Shown here in pieces: positions 1 through 8,185 of a DNA stretch of 64,000 bases. Position 1 is the stretch's first letter. Every line of letters begins with the position of its first letter. The stretch is from Hyperoodon ampullatus (Eukaryota > Chordata > Mammalia > Artiodactyla > Ziphiidae): positions 2,356,001 through 2,420,000 of the forward strand of contig CATKHW010000427.1 of NCBI GenBank assembly GCA_949752795.1. Reading direction: 5' to 3'. The notes under the pieces are model-generated. The model was given only the letters and a program-made list of their open reading frames with translations, did no database searches and was not told the DNA's origin. Position numbers and translations under genes: made by a program.

Positions 1-1430
1 GCAGCCTTATGTCTATTTTCTACATATTTGACTATGTTACTGTTTTGTAATTTATTTCATGTGTAGCCATTTTTGATTCCACCTTTAAGTGACATCTTAT
101 GATATGTGTCTTTTTCTTTCTGACATATGTCACTTAGAATGATCGTATGTAACTCCTCCAGAGTTGTTACAACTGGCTTTATTTCATTGATTTCTGGATG
201 AGTAATATTCCACTCTACATAAGTACCCCATCTCTTTTATCCATTTTATCCTTCCAGGGACATTTAGGTTATATCCAAGTTGAGGCCCTTTTTAACAGAG
301 AGGTGGTAAACGTTCGGGTGCCTGTTTTCTGTCGATTTTTGTTTTTCCCAAGGTACACGCCCATGAGTGCAAGTGCCCTATGCTCTGTAGCTCATTTTTT
401 AGATGTTTTAGCAAACACAATACACTTCTCCAGAGTGGCCGTTGGCAAATTACATTTCCACTATCAGCCTCACAGGGCTCCCTTTTCTCCTCGCCCTGTC
501 CTGCATTTCTGGTGTTTACACTTTATGTGGATGGCCCATCTGACTGATGTGAAGTGATACATTTTGTGATATTGATTTCCAGTGCCCACCTGTTTGGTTG
601 GATAAAAAGTGTGTATGGCCTTTACTTGAATATATTCAGAAAAAATGCATACACCCTTTTTGGCCAACTGCATCATTGGCGATGTTCAGCCCCTTTTCTT
701 GTGCTTTAATGGGGAGTCCTTTCTACCTCTTCAAATCTGTTTCCTGCCACTCTCCCTTGCTTACAAGTCCTTTTCTGTGACTTACCTCAAGACATTTTTC
801 GACGATAGATATTTTCAACTCTGCAGTTTCATGAATTTTAGTGCCCCTGAGTTCCATTTTTCAACTTGTGTTTTTGGAAACTGGACACAAAACAGCGGGA
901 TTTCCTCTAGCCCTATTCTGTTTCCGTGGGCAATTCTAGCCTTTGATGAATTTGTCTTCTGGATTGGAAATTAGAGTGGCATGTGCCTGTCTGAACACCT
1001 AAGACATGTCTCTATATTTTTCTCATCCTTCCTCTACATCCTTTGGACAAATTCCAAACTGTGTGCAACAGGATGTTGATGGTGCTGATATCACCAAGTG
1101 AGGAGATTGTTAGGAAAGATGCTGGAGGGTTGAACCCGAGCACCAGGCAATGAGGAGATGAGGTGCCTTTTCCAAACTCTTTCCGATCAAACGGTGTACC
1201 ATCCTCTAGGTGTGACAGGCATGTTTTAGGTGTAGGAAGGGTCCCGTGCATGTAAGGAGAACACCAGGGATTTTTCCAAATCAGTGCCTCCCCGAACCCC
1301 AAACTGGGGAATTTTTAAGCTACGGCTACACGTATGTCCTTTAAGGGCCTTGGGAAATAGGCAGAGCCCAAACTTTAGATGACTGAAATCTTCAGGGTCA
1401 GAAGCGCTCACCATCGGCCTTGCTTAGGTT
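1..1430 (+). repeat. Diverged relic copy of the satellite unit, outside the array
   Basis: This stretch aligns in order with the array unit from about unit base 170 to the unit's end. Shared landmarks are CATGTGTAGCC near 58, GGATGAGTAATATTCCA near 196, CAAACACAATACACT near 412, GAAGTGATAC near 551, GAATATATTC at 628-637, TTTTTGGCCAACTGCATCATTG near 657, GTGCCCCTGAG near 841 and CGAGCACCAGG near 1137. After about 1150 the match is patchy. Where it differs from the array it is often closer to L1: the minus-strand frame near 470-575 keeps YHFTSVRWAIHIK and GEKGAL, which fit the ORF2 C-terminus better than any array unit does. The central dyad at 596-669 is imperfect (about 27 of 37 pairs). I read this as an old unit that escaped homogenisation; a separately decayed early array edge is the main alternative. 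Confidence 0.8.
596..669. repeat. Imperfect dyad, relic form of the satellite palindrome
   Basis: Two 37-base arms meet at GAATATATTC (centre between 632 and 633). About 27 of 37 positions pair by my count, compared with 37 of 37 in the best array units. The outer arms (TTTTT and CCAA) and the centre are conserved; most mismatches lie at arm positions 7-15 and 30-31. Confidence 0.7.
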
Positions 1431-1650
1431 ACATTTTATCTGTCATTGATAGATGATGTCAATAAAAATATCTATTGTTTTTCAGATTATTTCCCCTTAT
1501 AGGTTATTGCAAAATATTCAGTGTAGTTCCCTGTGCTATACAGTAGTTCCTTGTTGATGATCTATTTTATACATAGCAGTGTGTATGTGTTAATCCCAAA
1601 CTGTTAATTTATCCCTTCTCCTACCTTTCCCCTTTGGTAATAATAAATTA
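1431..1650 (-). mobile_element. Antisense L1 3' UTR-like fragment
   Basis: The stretch with GTTTTTCAGATTATTTCC near 1478, TTCCCTGTGCTATACAG near 1527 and TTAATCCCAAACTG near 1591 reads as the antisense of a cetartiodactyl L1 3' UTR. The same landmarks align, in degraded form, with the last 75 bases and first 150 bases of the array unit. It may therefore be the start of a second relic unit rather than a separate insertion. Similarity stops near 1650. Confidence 0.65.
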
Positions 1651-2370
1651 TAAGGTTTTATACTTCTCAGAAATGGGGGAGCTGAAAGAGAGGTATCATT
1701 TTCAATGGAAAAGCATTCAAAACAAGATTGAAGCTTCAGCCAAGAGTATTCGATGTACATCCATGGAAATAAATCACTTCATTTCTCTAATGTTGACCTG
1801 ACAAATAAGACAGACGTCTTCACTGAACTTGCTTATAGGAAAGTGATGGAAATATCAAATGTAAGTCTTAGAAACATCTTATTTTACCCGAGCATTATAC
1901 ACTGCTCTATGTTAACTACAGTTTGGCTCACACATCTGTTCATTGAAGTTACAATGTTCTCAATTTCTGTTACTGATCCTCCAGAGTGGACCCCAACAGG
2001 AGTCCCCGTGCCCAGTGTCATTGGAGCCAACAGATCAAGACTGAGTTTGGTTCAGAAGCAAAGGAAACATTATTTTGAAAACAGAATGGAGAGGTGAGAG
2101 CGTGCACTCCCCCATGGGCTGTGGGCTGGGCTGCTGTGTAGGGTCCCCGGCAGCGTCAGTGGGAGGCAGGGGATGGAGCTCTCGAGGGCTGCGTTGGCTG
2201 CAGCTCAGGCTCTATGCCGCGGAGTCTGCATGGGACCCCGCTAGCTGAGGTGTCGACCCAGCCATTCTGCACTAGGAAATCGGGTCTGAAGTGCCGGGTG
2301 TGGGACCTCTGCATGCGGAACCCTAGGAGCACGTGAAATTAGACAAAGCACAAAGGAAAAACAAGTTAGA
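1651..2370. other. Unassigned flank sequence
   Basis: I recognise no gene or repeat here. The first 450 bases are AT-rich and contain a plus-strand open frame of 114 codons (1753-2097) with no recognisable domain. The part from about 2100 to 2330 is GC-rich with several CpG, compatible with a piece of LTR or old GC-rich unique DNA. The nearby minus-strand retroviral remnant suggests 2100-2370 could be U5/R sequence of its 3' LTR, but I see no TG...CA ends that would prove it. Confidence 0.3.
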
Positions 2371-2371
2371 C

Positions 2372-2382
2372 TTTATTTTATT
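2372..2382 (-). promoter_or_regulatory. Two overlapping AATAAA signals on the minus strand
   Basis: AATAAA occurs at 2372-2377 and 2377-2382 on the minus strand, just past the end of the env-derived frame. The position suits the polyadenylation signal of a retroviral 3' LTR. A purine-rich minus-strand run at about 2435-2475 could be a polypurine tract. Both readings rest on position only. Confidence 0.35.
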
Positions 2383-2990
2383 GCCCAGATTCTCTTTTTA
2401 TCTCCCAGGAATTTTTAATGAACGTTGCCGGAGACGAACACCTCCTCTGCTTTTTGTTCCGTTCCTTATTCTTGGGGTGTTGAGGGTGCAGACCCCTCTT
2501 TTGTAACTGCTTCATGTTGTGGTGGGAGCCCTGATACATGGGGGGAGGGGCAAAACGTCTCCACACCAGCCTCCTGGTGAGGTTGATTGTCCCAAGGCCT
2601 CCTGCCTCACTTCTCGTCCGCCTGAGCACCAGCATTGGAAGTGTTACAGATTCTAATGACCTTTATGGGTCCAGGAAAGAGAGGCGCAGAGATGCTGCGG
2701 TGGCAGGTTTCACCCCACCCCACATATGTTCGGCGACCTTAGGCTGACAGTTTTTGCCAGACTAGATGCTCTGACCAGTAGTCTGTGCTTTCTTTAATTA
2801 GGTCCCTGAATTAATGTACAAACAACACCATGTGTCAGAGCCCTGCCCGCGCAACTCCCAGACAGTCCAGGGTCAGTGGTGATCCAGGACCATGACGTCC
2901 ACTGAGTCAACGGCCTTTAGAAGTAGCCAGCAGTCCAGCCGGTCATATTGGCCACCATCACCGCGGTGTCTGTAGGGTTTTCTATGGTGA
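2383..2990 (-). pseudogene. Remnant of class I endogenous retrovirus env (TM part)
   Basis: On the minus strand the stretch from about 2970 down to 2800 carries DSV-xx-MVLDHH followed by CCLYIN (2810-2827). This order resembles the end of the heptad region and the CX6CC segment of gammaretroviral transmembrane proteins. The frame is broken by stops and the expected upstream cysteine pattern is degraded. The last part is an 85-codon minus-strand frame (2378-2635) without a clear transmembrane helix. It lies downstream of the pol remnant on the same strand, as expected for a provirus. It is not functional. Confidence 0.55.
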
Positions 2991-3191
2991 AAGCGTGATA
3001 TACGTTTCCCCCGCCAAGCTTATTAGCTCCCCTCTGGGTGCAGTAAGTCCTGCAAGCAGTAGTCTGCTCTTTCGGGGCACAGTCTTGTCGTTTTCTGAGA
3101 GAAACTCCAGGTCAAGTGATGGTCACACGAGTCATCTAGGGGGCCCGTTGCCCCCGTTTATCTCTCTGGAGGTTGGAGTTGAAGGGCCTCC
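2991..3191 (-). other. Retroviral remnant, unassigned part between pol and env
   Basis: This lies between the pol and env remnants in the same orientation. Short minus-strand stretches such as DDSCDHHLTWSF may come from the pol connection/RNase H boundary, but stops and frame changes prevent a firm call. Integrase and most of env are absent, so an internal deletion is likely. Confidence 0.35.
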
Positions 3192-4222
3192 TCACTCGAG
3201 GTCAGTGTGTCCACAGAGCGACCCCTGCAACTTCAGGGCATGATGGGTGGTTAGGATCACCACGTGGGGTCCTTTTCCCTTAGGAGGGAGCTGGCCTTGC
3301 GGGCTGCTGATTTCCAGCTTTTTAGATACCCCAGTATCCTGGCCTGATGAGTCGGGTGGCAAAGCCCTTGGTGACCATAGTTTATCATACCTGAAGGGCA
3401 TTCTTGTGTTGCTCCATTTCAAGTGGTCCCAGTTTTTGCACTAAGGCTCCAAGGGCGATTAACCTTTGACCGGGTATGTAAAGGTCAAAGGGTTTAGCTA
3501 AATTAGGGAGTTCCTGGGCAAGGGTCTGTATTGACTGCTCTTTCCATTCTTGAAAGGCTGCTTCTGGATTCTATTCAAAAGGATCATCATCTTTTCGTGT
3601 CAGTGTTTCATGTAGAGGCACAGCTATTAGACTGTAGTTAGGGATCCAGATGCAGAAAACCTTGGCCTTCCCAGGAACCCCTAAGCTGTCTTCTAGTTTC
3701 AGAAGAGGTAAGGCTGCAAATGGCTTCTTCCCTATCCTGGGATGCATTTCTCCGAATATCTGTGAGAATGAAGCCCAGGCATGTCACCTTAGCCTGGGAT
3801 ATTTGAGCGTTTTTCTTGGACACCTTCTATCCTTTCTTGGCTAGGTAGTTCAGAGGCGTCTTTAGTAGGCCTGGCGATCAGAATGTCATCTGCATATTGA
3901 AGGAGGGTTCCCTTTTACAGAGGTTGAACTTTTAGGTCTTTAGAGGACATTTCCCCAATGATGGTGTGGGGATTTTTGAACCATTGGGGCAGGACGGCCC
4001 AGCATTATTGCTTTTGTTGCATGTTGTGTCCTGCCACTCACAAGCCAAAAATTCTTGTGACTCTGAGATGAATGGAATACAGAAGAAGGCATCATTGAAG
4101 TCTAATACAGAATGCCATGGCCTGGTGGAAGGTAGAATGACCAGCAGGGAGTAGGAAATAGGAGCTACTGGATGTATATCCTCGGTGGCTTCACTGACTG
4201 TCCTGATATCCTTTACCAGGTC
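3192..4222 (-). pseudogene. Remnant of class I endogenous retrovirus pol (reverse transcriptase and connection)
   Basis: Read on the minus strand, RT landmarks occur in the right order: VLDFNDAFFCIP near 4075-4110 (first catalytic Asp block), then YADD at 3885-3896 (the YxDD active-site box, with Ala where gammaretroviruses usually have Val), then CLGFIL and a FLG-to-WIP-like block within 3638-3823, then LAKPFDLYI and ALVQKLGP around 3430-3510, then SKKL and LTTHHAL within 3192-3422. The frame changes at least three times and has in-frame stops near 3573 and after the first block, so the element is dead. Fingers, protease and gag are missing; the homology ends at the minisatellite near 4222. 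Confidence 0.8.
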
Positions 4223-4440
4223 TCCAGCAGCCCATGGGGCTCTCGTGGTCAGGCCAATAGCAGGATATGGAGCTCACCTGGGCGGCACCCCTACCCCACA
4301 GCCCACGGGGCTCTCGTGGTCAAGTCCCTCCCAGGGTATGGAGCTCACCTCTGCAGCTACCCAGCAGCCCATGGGGCTCTCCTACTCAGGCCCTTCCCAG
4401 GATACAGAGCTCCCCTGGGCAGGTACCCCAGCAGGGCTGG
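4222..4440. repeat. Minisatellite, about 66-71 bp unit, three copies
   Basis: The phrase CCCA(T/C)GGGGCTCT begins at 4231, 4302 and 4368, giving periods of 71 and 66. Each copy continues with a GTCAGGCC-like stretch, GGATATGGAGCTCACCT and a short C-rich tail. A fourth copy starts and stops after CCCAGCAG near 4430. All frames through it are open because of GC-rich composition, but there is no sign of coding. It abuts the broken end of the pol remnant. Confidence 0.85.
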
Positions 4441-4820
4441 ACACACAGGAACTGTGCACATAGCCCACCTTGCAGAGAACCCACAGCTCACCTGTCGCTC
4501 ACAGCTGACACAGAACACCTCAGAGCAGGACTTGAACTAACAAACAGCAGCTCTGACAGGTCTGTGACCATGGCTATCACTCTCTGCAGGCTCTTTCTGC
4601 CTGGTCTTCCAGACACTTCCAATGCAGCCAGGGCACCAGGCCTCTGTCTCCACCCACCATCACTCCTCTCCCTGACTCCTGGGTTCCTCTCATTAGGATA
4701 GGGTCTTCTTGAAGTTGTTTTCCACTCATGGACCAGATAAAATGATAAGAAAACAAGCCGCAGCTGCAGCCCCTTGTCTATCCTGACTCTCAAGAGCCCA
4801 CACCTGTTCCTAGGGCCTGG
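4441..4820. other. Unassigned sequence between minisatellite and duplication copy A
   Basis: I see no recognisable repeat, RNA or protein domain. A minus-strand frame of 114 codons (4488-4832) and a plus-strand frame overlap each other and look like chance openings in moderately GC-rich DNA. Confidence 0.3.
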
Positions 4821-5450
4821 CCCGTTTAGCAAGTTTCATTTTCTGCAACTGTGAACCCTGAGGGGTGAGGATTGGCTGATTTTGGCAGCCTGAAACTGCC
4901 TGCCGGCCCGCCACAGGTGTCCCTGGGTTGAGGGCAATATAAACAGCACTCCAGTGAGCGACAACCCTTGTAGCTGTGACTGACGGCATATTCTCTGCCC
5001 CGTAGGCAGTTCCGGAGCTGTGCTGGTGGGAGGGAGTGAGGGTCCGTGGCTTTGTGGGTGGCCCAGTGTGAGTGGGGCTCTGCTGGACTTTCTGCAGGAG
5101 TTGCCAGGCTGCCACCTGCTAAAGAAGATCATGTGTCACCGATACCTGCCACTGGAATTTCTCCCCAGGCAGAGGTGAGGAAGTAAAAAAGCAGTGGGGG
5201 CCGTGGCAGGAGGGGTATCTCAGGCAGGGAAATGGAAAGCTTCCAGAAGAGCATCTGGGGACAGGACCATCCTGACTGGCGTGCAGGCACCAAGTCGGCC
5301 TGCGTGCTGTCGCTGTTGTGGCTCCACGGCCCTTTCTCTAGGCTTTCAAGCCCTTGTACATATTCAGGTGTTTTACCTGGGAAGGGTGGCAAAAGTTCAA
5401 CAGCAGCTGGCCTGGGGCTCAGCTCACGGTTACTCACAGATGCCTCGGCA
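4821..5450. repeat. Duplicated segment, copy A
   Basis: It aligns end to end with 7546-8176 at roughly 85 percent identity by eye. Identity rises to near complete over the last 110 bases, from GGCTTTCAAGCCC to GATGCCTCGG. Both copies share CAATATAAAC (4935-4944 here), a weak TATA-like element. On the minus strand copy A is split into two overlapping frames (4810-5115 and 5129-5467), while copy B is open across the whole segment. Beyond 5450 copy A continues into ordinary flank; this shows what the sequence looked like before the satellite joined copy B. Confidence 0.85.
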
Positions 5451-5715
5451 TGGCCCCCTCTTTGCAATGAGGATGCTCCTTGCGTAGGAGTGGGCTGCTG
5501 GCTCTATGGGAGATGATTCCCCACCTCTGACCAATTTCAGAATTGTTTACCGCTGGAGCAAGTGCCCTGATAGTGTTTTCCTCTGTCTAACTGGTGGGTT
5601 CAGGTTATTTTTTTTCTTTTTTTGTTCAAGTTAGATTTTATTCCTCTTTTATGTATTTATAGATATAAGCATGGAAATCATTCATTCATATAAATACATC
5701 TGTGTGAAGGGAAGA
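5451..5715. other. Unassigned flank, AT-rich at its right end
   Basis: It begins as the natural continuation of duplication copy A and becomes T-rich after 5605. I recognise no gene. The T-rich part may include the tail of the antisense L1 that follows, but the next 80 bases do not look like L1. Confidence 0.3.
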
Positions 5716-6712
5716 ACTTTTTTCTGTTTTATTTTTAAATTTTATTTTTTAAATTTTGAAATTTAATTTTATTTATTTTTTATACAGCAGGTTATTATTA
5801 GTTATGTATTTTATGCATATACATGTATACAGGTCAATCCCAATCTCCCAACTCATCCCACGACCACCACCCCATGGCTTCCCACACTAGGTTTCCATAC
5901 GTGTGTTCTCTACCTCTGTGTCTCTATTTCTTCCCTGCAAACCAGTTCATCTGTACCATTTTTCTAGGTTCCACATATATGCATTAAAATACCATATTTG
6001 TTTTTCTCTTTCTGACTTACTTCATTCTGTATGACAGTCTCTAGATCCATCGACGTCTCTACAAATGACCCAGTTTCATTCCTTCTTATGGCTGAGTAAT
6101 ATTCCATTTTATATATGTACCACATCTTTATCCATTCGTCTGTCTGTGGGTATTTAGGTTGCTTCCATTACCTGGCTATTGTAAATAGTGCTGAAATGAG
6201 CATTGTGGTGAATGTGCCTTTTTGATTTATGGTTTTCTCTGGGTATATGCCCAGAAGTGGGATTGCTGGATCATATGGTAATTCTATATCTAGGTTTTTT
6301 AAGGAAACTCCATACTGTTCTCCATCGTGACTGTATCAATTTACATTTCCACCACTAGTGGAAGAGGGATCCTTTTGTCCACACCCTCCCCAGAATTTGT
6401 TGTTTGTAGATTTTCTGATGATGCCGATTCTAACAGGTGTGAGGTGATACCTCATTGTAGTTTTGATTTGCATTTCTCTAATAATTAGTGATGTTGAGCA
6501 GCTTTTCATGTGCGTCTTGGCCATCTCTGTGTCTTCTTTGAAGAAACGTCTCTTTAGATCTTCTGCCCATTTTTGTATTGGGTTGTTTGTTTTTTTAATA
6601 TTAAGCTGCATGAGCTCTTTATATATATTGGAGATTAAACCTTTGTCCATTGATTCGTTTGCAAATATTTTCGCCCATTCTGAGGGATGCTTTTTGCCAT
6701 TCCCGTTTTTTT
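5716..6712 (-). mobile_element. 5'-truncated L1, ORF2 C-terminus and 3' UTR, antisense
   Basis: T-rich sequence at 5716-5790 is the complement of the A-rich 3' tail. Then come the complement of the L1 3' UTR (TATACAGCAGG, CAATCTCCCAACTCATCCC) and of the ORF2 end (GGCTGAGTAATATTCCA near 6091, GGGTATATGCCCAGAAGTGG near 6240). The minus-strand frame 6336-6650 keeps [21 protein letters not shown], the known ORF2 C-terminal block, with damage after it. The element is truncated near 6712. It serves as an internal reference for the L1-derived half of the satellite. Confidence 0.95.
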
Positions 6713-7119
6713 AACAACAAAAGAAAGAAAGAAAAAGAAGCAGAACACTAATGTGTGTAAAATATGCCTTTTGAAACTTTCGTTTTGAAATATGGACATA
6801 CTTTGAATTTTTTGGTCGATATATGAACCCGGTATTTGTTTTCAGGGCAGGTGTCCTTTACAGGCCTGCAATGATTTTGAATATCAACTGACCATTAGCG
6901 CTGGGATTAAAGCTGCTGTTTTGTGAAACGGCCACAAGGTGGCAGCAGTTCTCCCTTACCAAATCTGCTTACTAGAGCAACAGAGCCTCAATGGAAGTCA
7001 TGTTCTAGATTGGAATTTAGAATGGAATGTGCCAGGAGAAAGCCCCTCAAGTTTGTCTCACTGCTTCTTGTTCGAGTTTTTAATGTAATTTTTTATTTTT
7101 TATTACAGCAAATATGATT
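6713..7119. other. Unassigned flank with an A-rich start
   Basis: An A/G-rich run (6715-6742) follows the L1, then sequence I do not recognise. A plus-strand frame of 64 codons (6923-7117) has no recognisable domain. The only feature that stands out is the CTCF-like motif listed separately. Confidence 0.3.
6932..6945 (+). promoter_or_regulatory. CTCF-like site
   Basis: CCACAAGGTGGCAG matches the core CTCF consensus CCASYAGRKGGCRS at 13 of 14 positions. It lies about 1.2 kb from the satellite edge. Occupancy cannot be judged from sequence. Confidence 0.5.
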
Positions 7120-7545
7120 ACAATGTTTGGCTTGTTGTAGGTGTGGAAGATGTGGTTCTTTTACACATATACATATGTCTGTTCTTCCTGGGATCCTTTT
7201 CCCATGTACCTTATGACAGAATGTTGAGTAGTCTTCTCTTGGTATTCTGTAGGTCTTTGGTGATTATATATGTCACCTGTGTTTGTATATGTCTGTTAAC
7301 CCCAATATCATAATGAAACCAATCCTCACACCTTTCCATTGGTGAACCATAAGTTTGTTGAATGGATCTGTGATTGCCCTTCTCCGTGGAAATATCTGCC
7401 CTGGTATCCATTTTTCGGTCACACCTATAAGATATATGATATGATATGTGTCTTTCACTTTCTGACTTACTACAAGTCACGTGATTACCTCTAGACACCC
7501 CTACGGTGCTGCAAATGGCATTGTGTCCTTTTATTCCTTGGCTTC
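7120..7545 (-). mobile_element. Antisense L1 3' UTR and ORF2 end fragment
   Basis: Landmarks include TATGATATGTGTCTTTCAC near 7439, CTTTCTGACTTACTA near 7457 and GGTGCTGCAAATGGCATT near 7505, the complement of the L1 ORF2 stop region. The match upstream (CATATACATATGTCTG, GTAGGTCTTTGGTGAT) is weaker. It ends where duplication copy B begins. The same L1 region makes up unit bases 1-300 of the satellite. Confidence 0.75.
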
Positions 7546-8176
7546 TATTCTGCCTTAGCGAGGTCCATTTTCAACAATGTGATTCCCTGAGGGCTGAGGA
7601 TTAGCTGACTTGGGTAGCCTGACCCTGCTGGCCGGGCCTCCCCAGGTGTGCCTGGGTTGAGGTCAATATAAACAACGCTGCAGGCAGCAATAGCCCCTGA
7701 AGCTGTGCCTGACTCCATATTCTCTGCCCCGTCAGCAGTCTCGGGGCTGTTCTGGAAGGAGGGAGTGAGGGGCCACGGATTTGTGGGTGGCCCGTTGTGA
7801 GTGGGTCTCTGCTGGACATTCTGCAGGAGTTGCCAGGTTTCCACCTGTAAAGAAGAGGATGTGTCACCCATACCTTCCGCTGGAATTTCTCTCCGGACAG
7901 AGGTGAGGAAGGAAAAAAGCAGTGGGTGCCGGGACAGGAGGGGTATCTCAGGCAGGGCAATGGAAAGCTTCCAGAAGAGTGCCCAGGGCCAGGACCATCC
8001 TGGCTGGCCTGCAGGCCCCAAGTTGGCCTGCGTGCTGTCGCTGGTGTGGCTCCACGCCCATTCCTCTAGGCTTTCAAGCCCTTGTACATATTCAGGTGTT
8101 TTACCTGGGAAGGGTGGGAAAAGTTCAACAGCAGCTGGCCTGGGGCTCAGCTCACGGTTACTCACAGATGCCTCGG
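7546..8176. repeat. Duplicated segment, copy B, abutting the satellite
   Basis: Homologous to 4821-5450; right ends are 2,726 bases apart. The minus strand is open for 206 codons (7545-8165), reading MSNREL at its start, with proline-rich composition and no domain I recognise. The plus strand is also open for long stretches, typical of this composition, so I do not call a gene. CAATATAAAC at 7664-7673 is conserved with copy A. The segment is cut at 8176 by the satellite array. Confidence 0.85.
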
Positions 8177-8185
8177 GTCCCTTTC
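8170..8185. other. Satellite array left boundary
   Basis: GATGCCTCGG (shared with copy A, where CATGGCCCC follows) changes at 8176/8177 to GTCCCTTTCACTG, the satellite. One base (G) could belong to either side. No target duplication or linker is visible. Confidence 0.85.

Noticed and set aside
1753..2097. A 114-codon plus-strand frame as an exon
   Set aside because: No domain, no convincing splice context and AT-rich flanks; it looks like a chance opening.
4172..4701. Long overlapping plus-strand frames rich in Ser, Pro and Gly
   Set aside because: They are produced by the 66-71 bp minisatellite and GC-rich neighbours, and different frames are open at once.
7545..8165. A protein-coding gene of 206 codons on the minus strand of duplication copy B
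   Set aside because: Proline-rich, no recognisable domain, frame broken in copy A, and overlapping open frames on the other strand. Kept only as an observation.
4821..8176. The two 630 bp copies as LTRs of one provirus
   Set aside because: No TG...CA ends, no polyadenylation signal, no primer-binding site, and the interval holds only L1 fragments and unassigned DNA.
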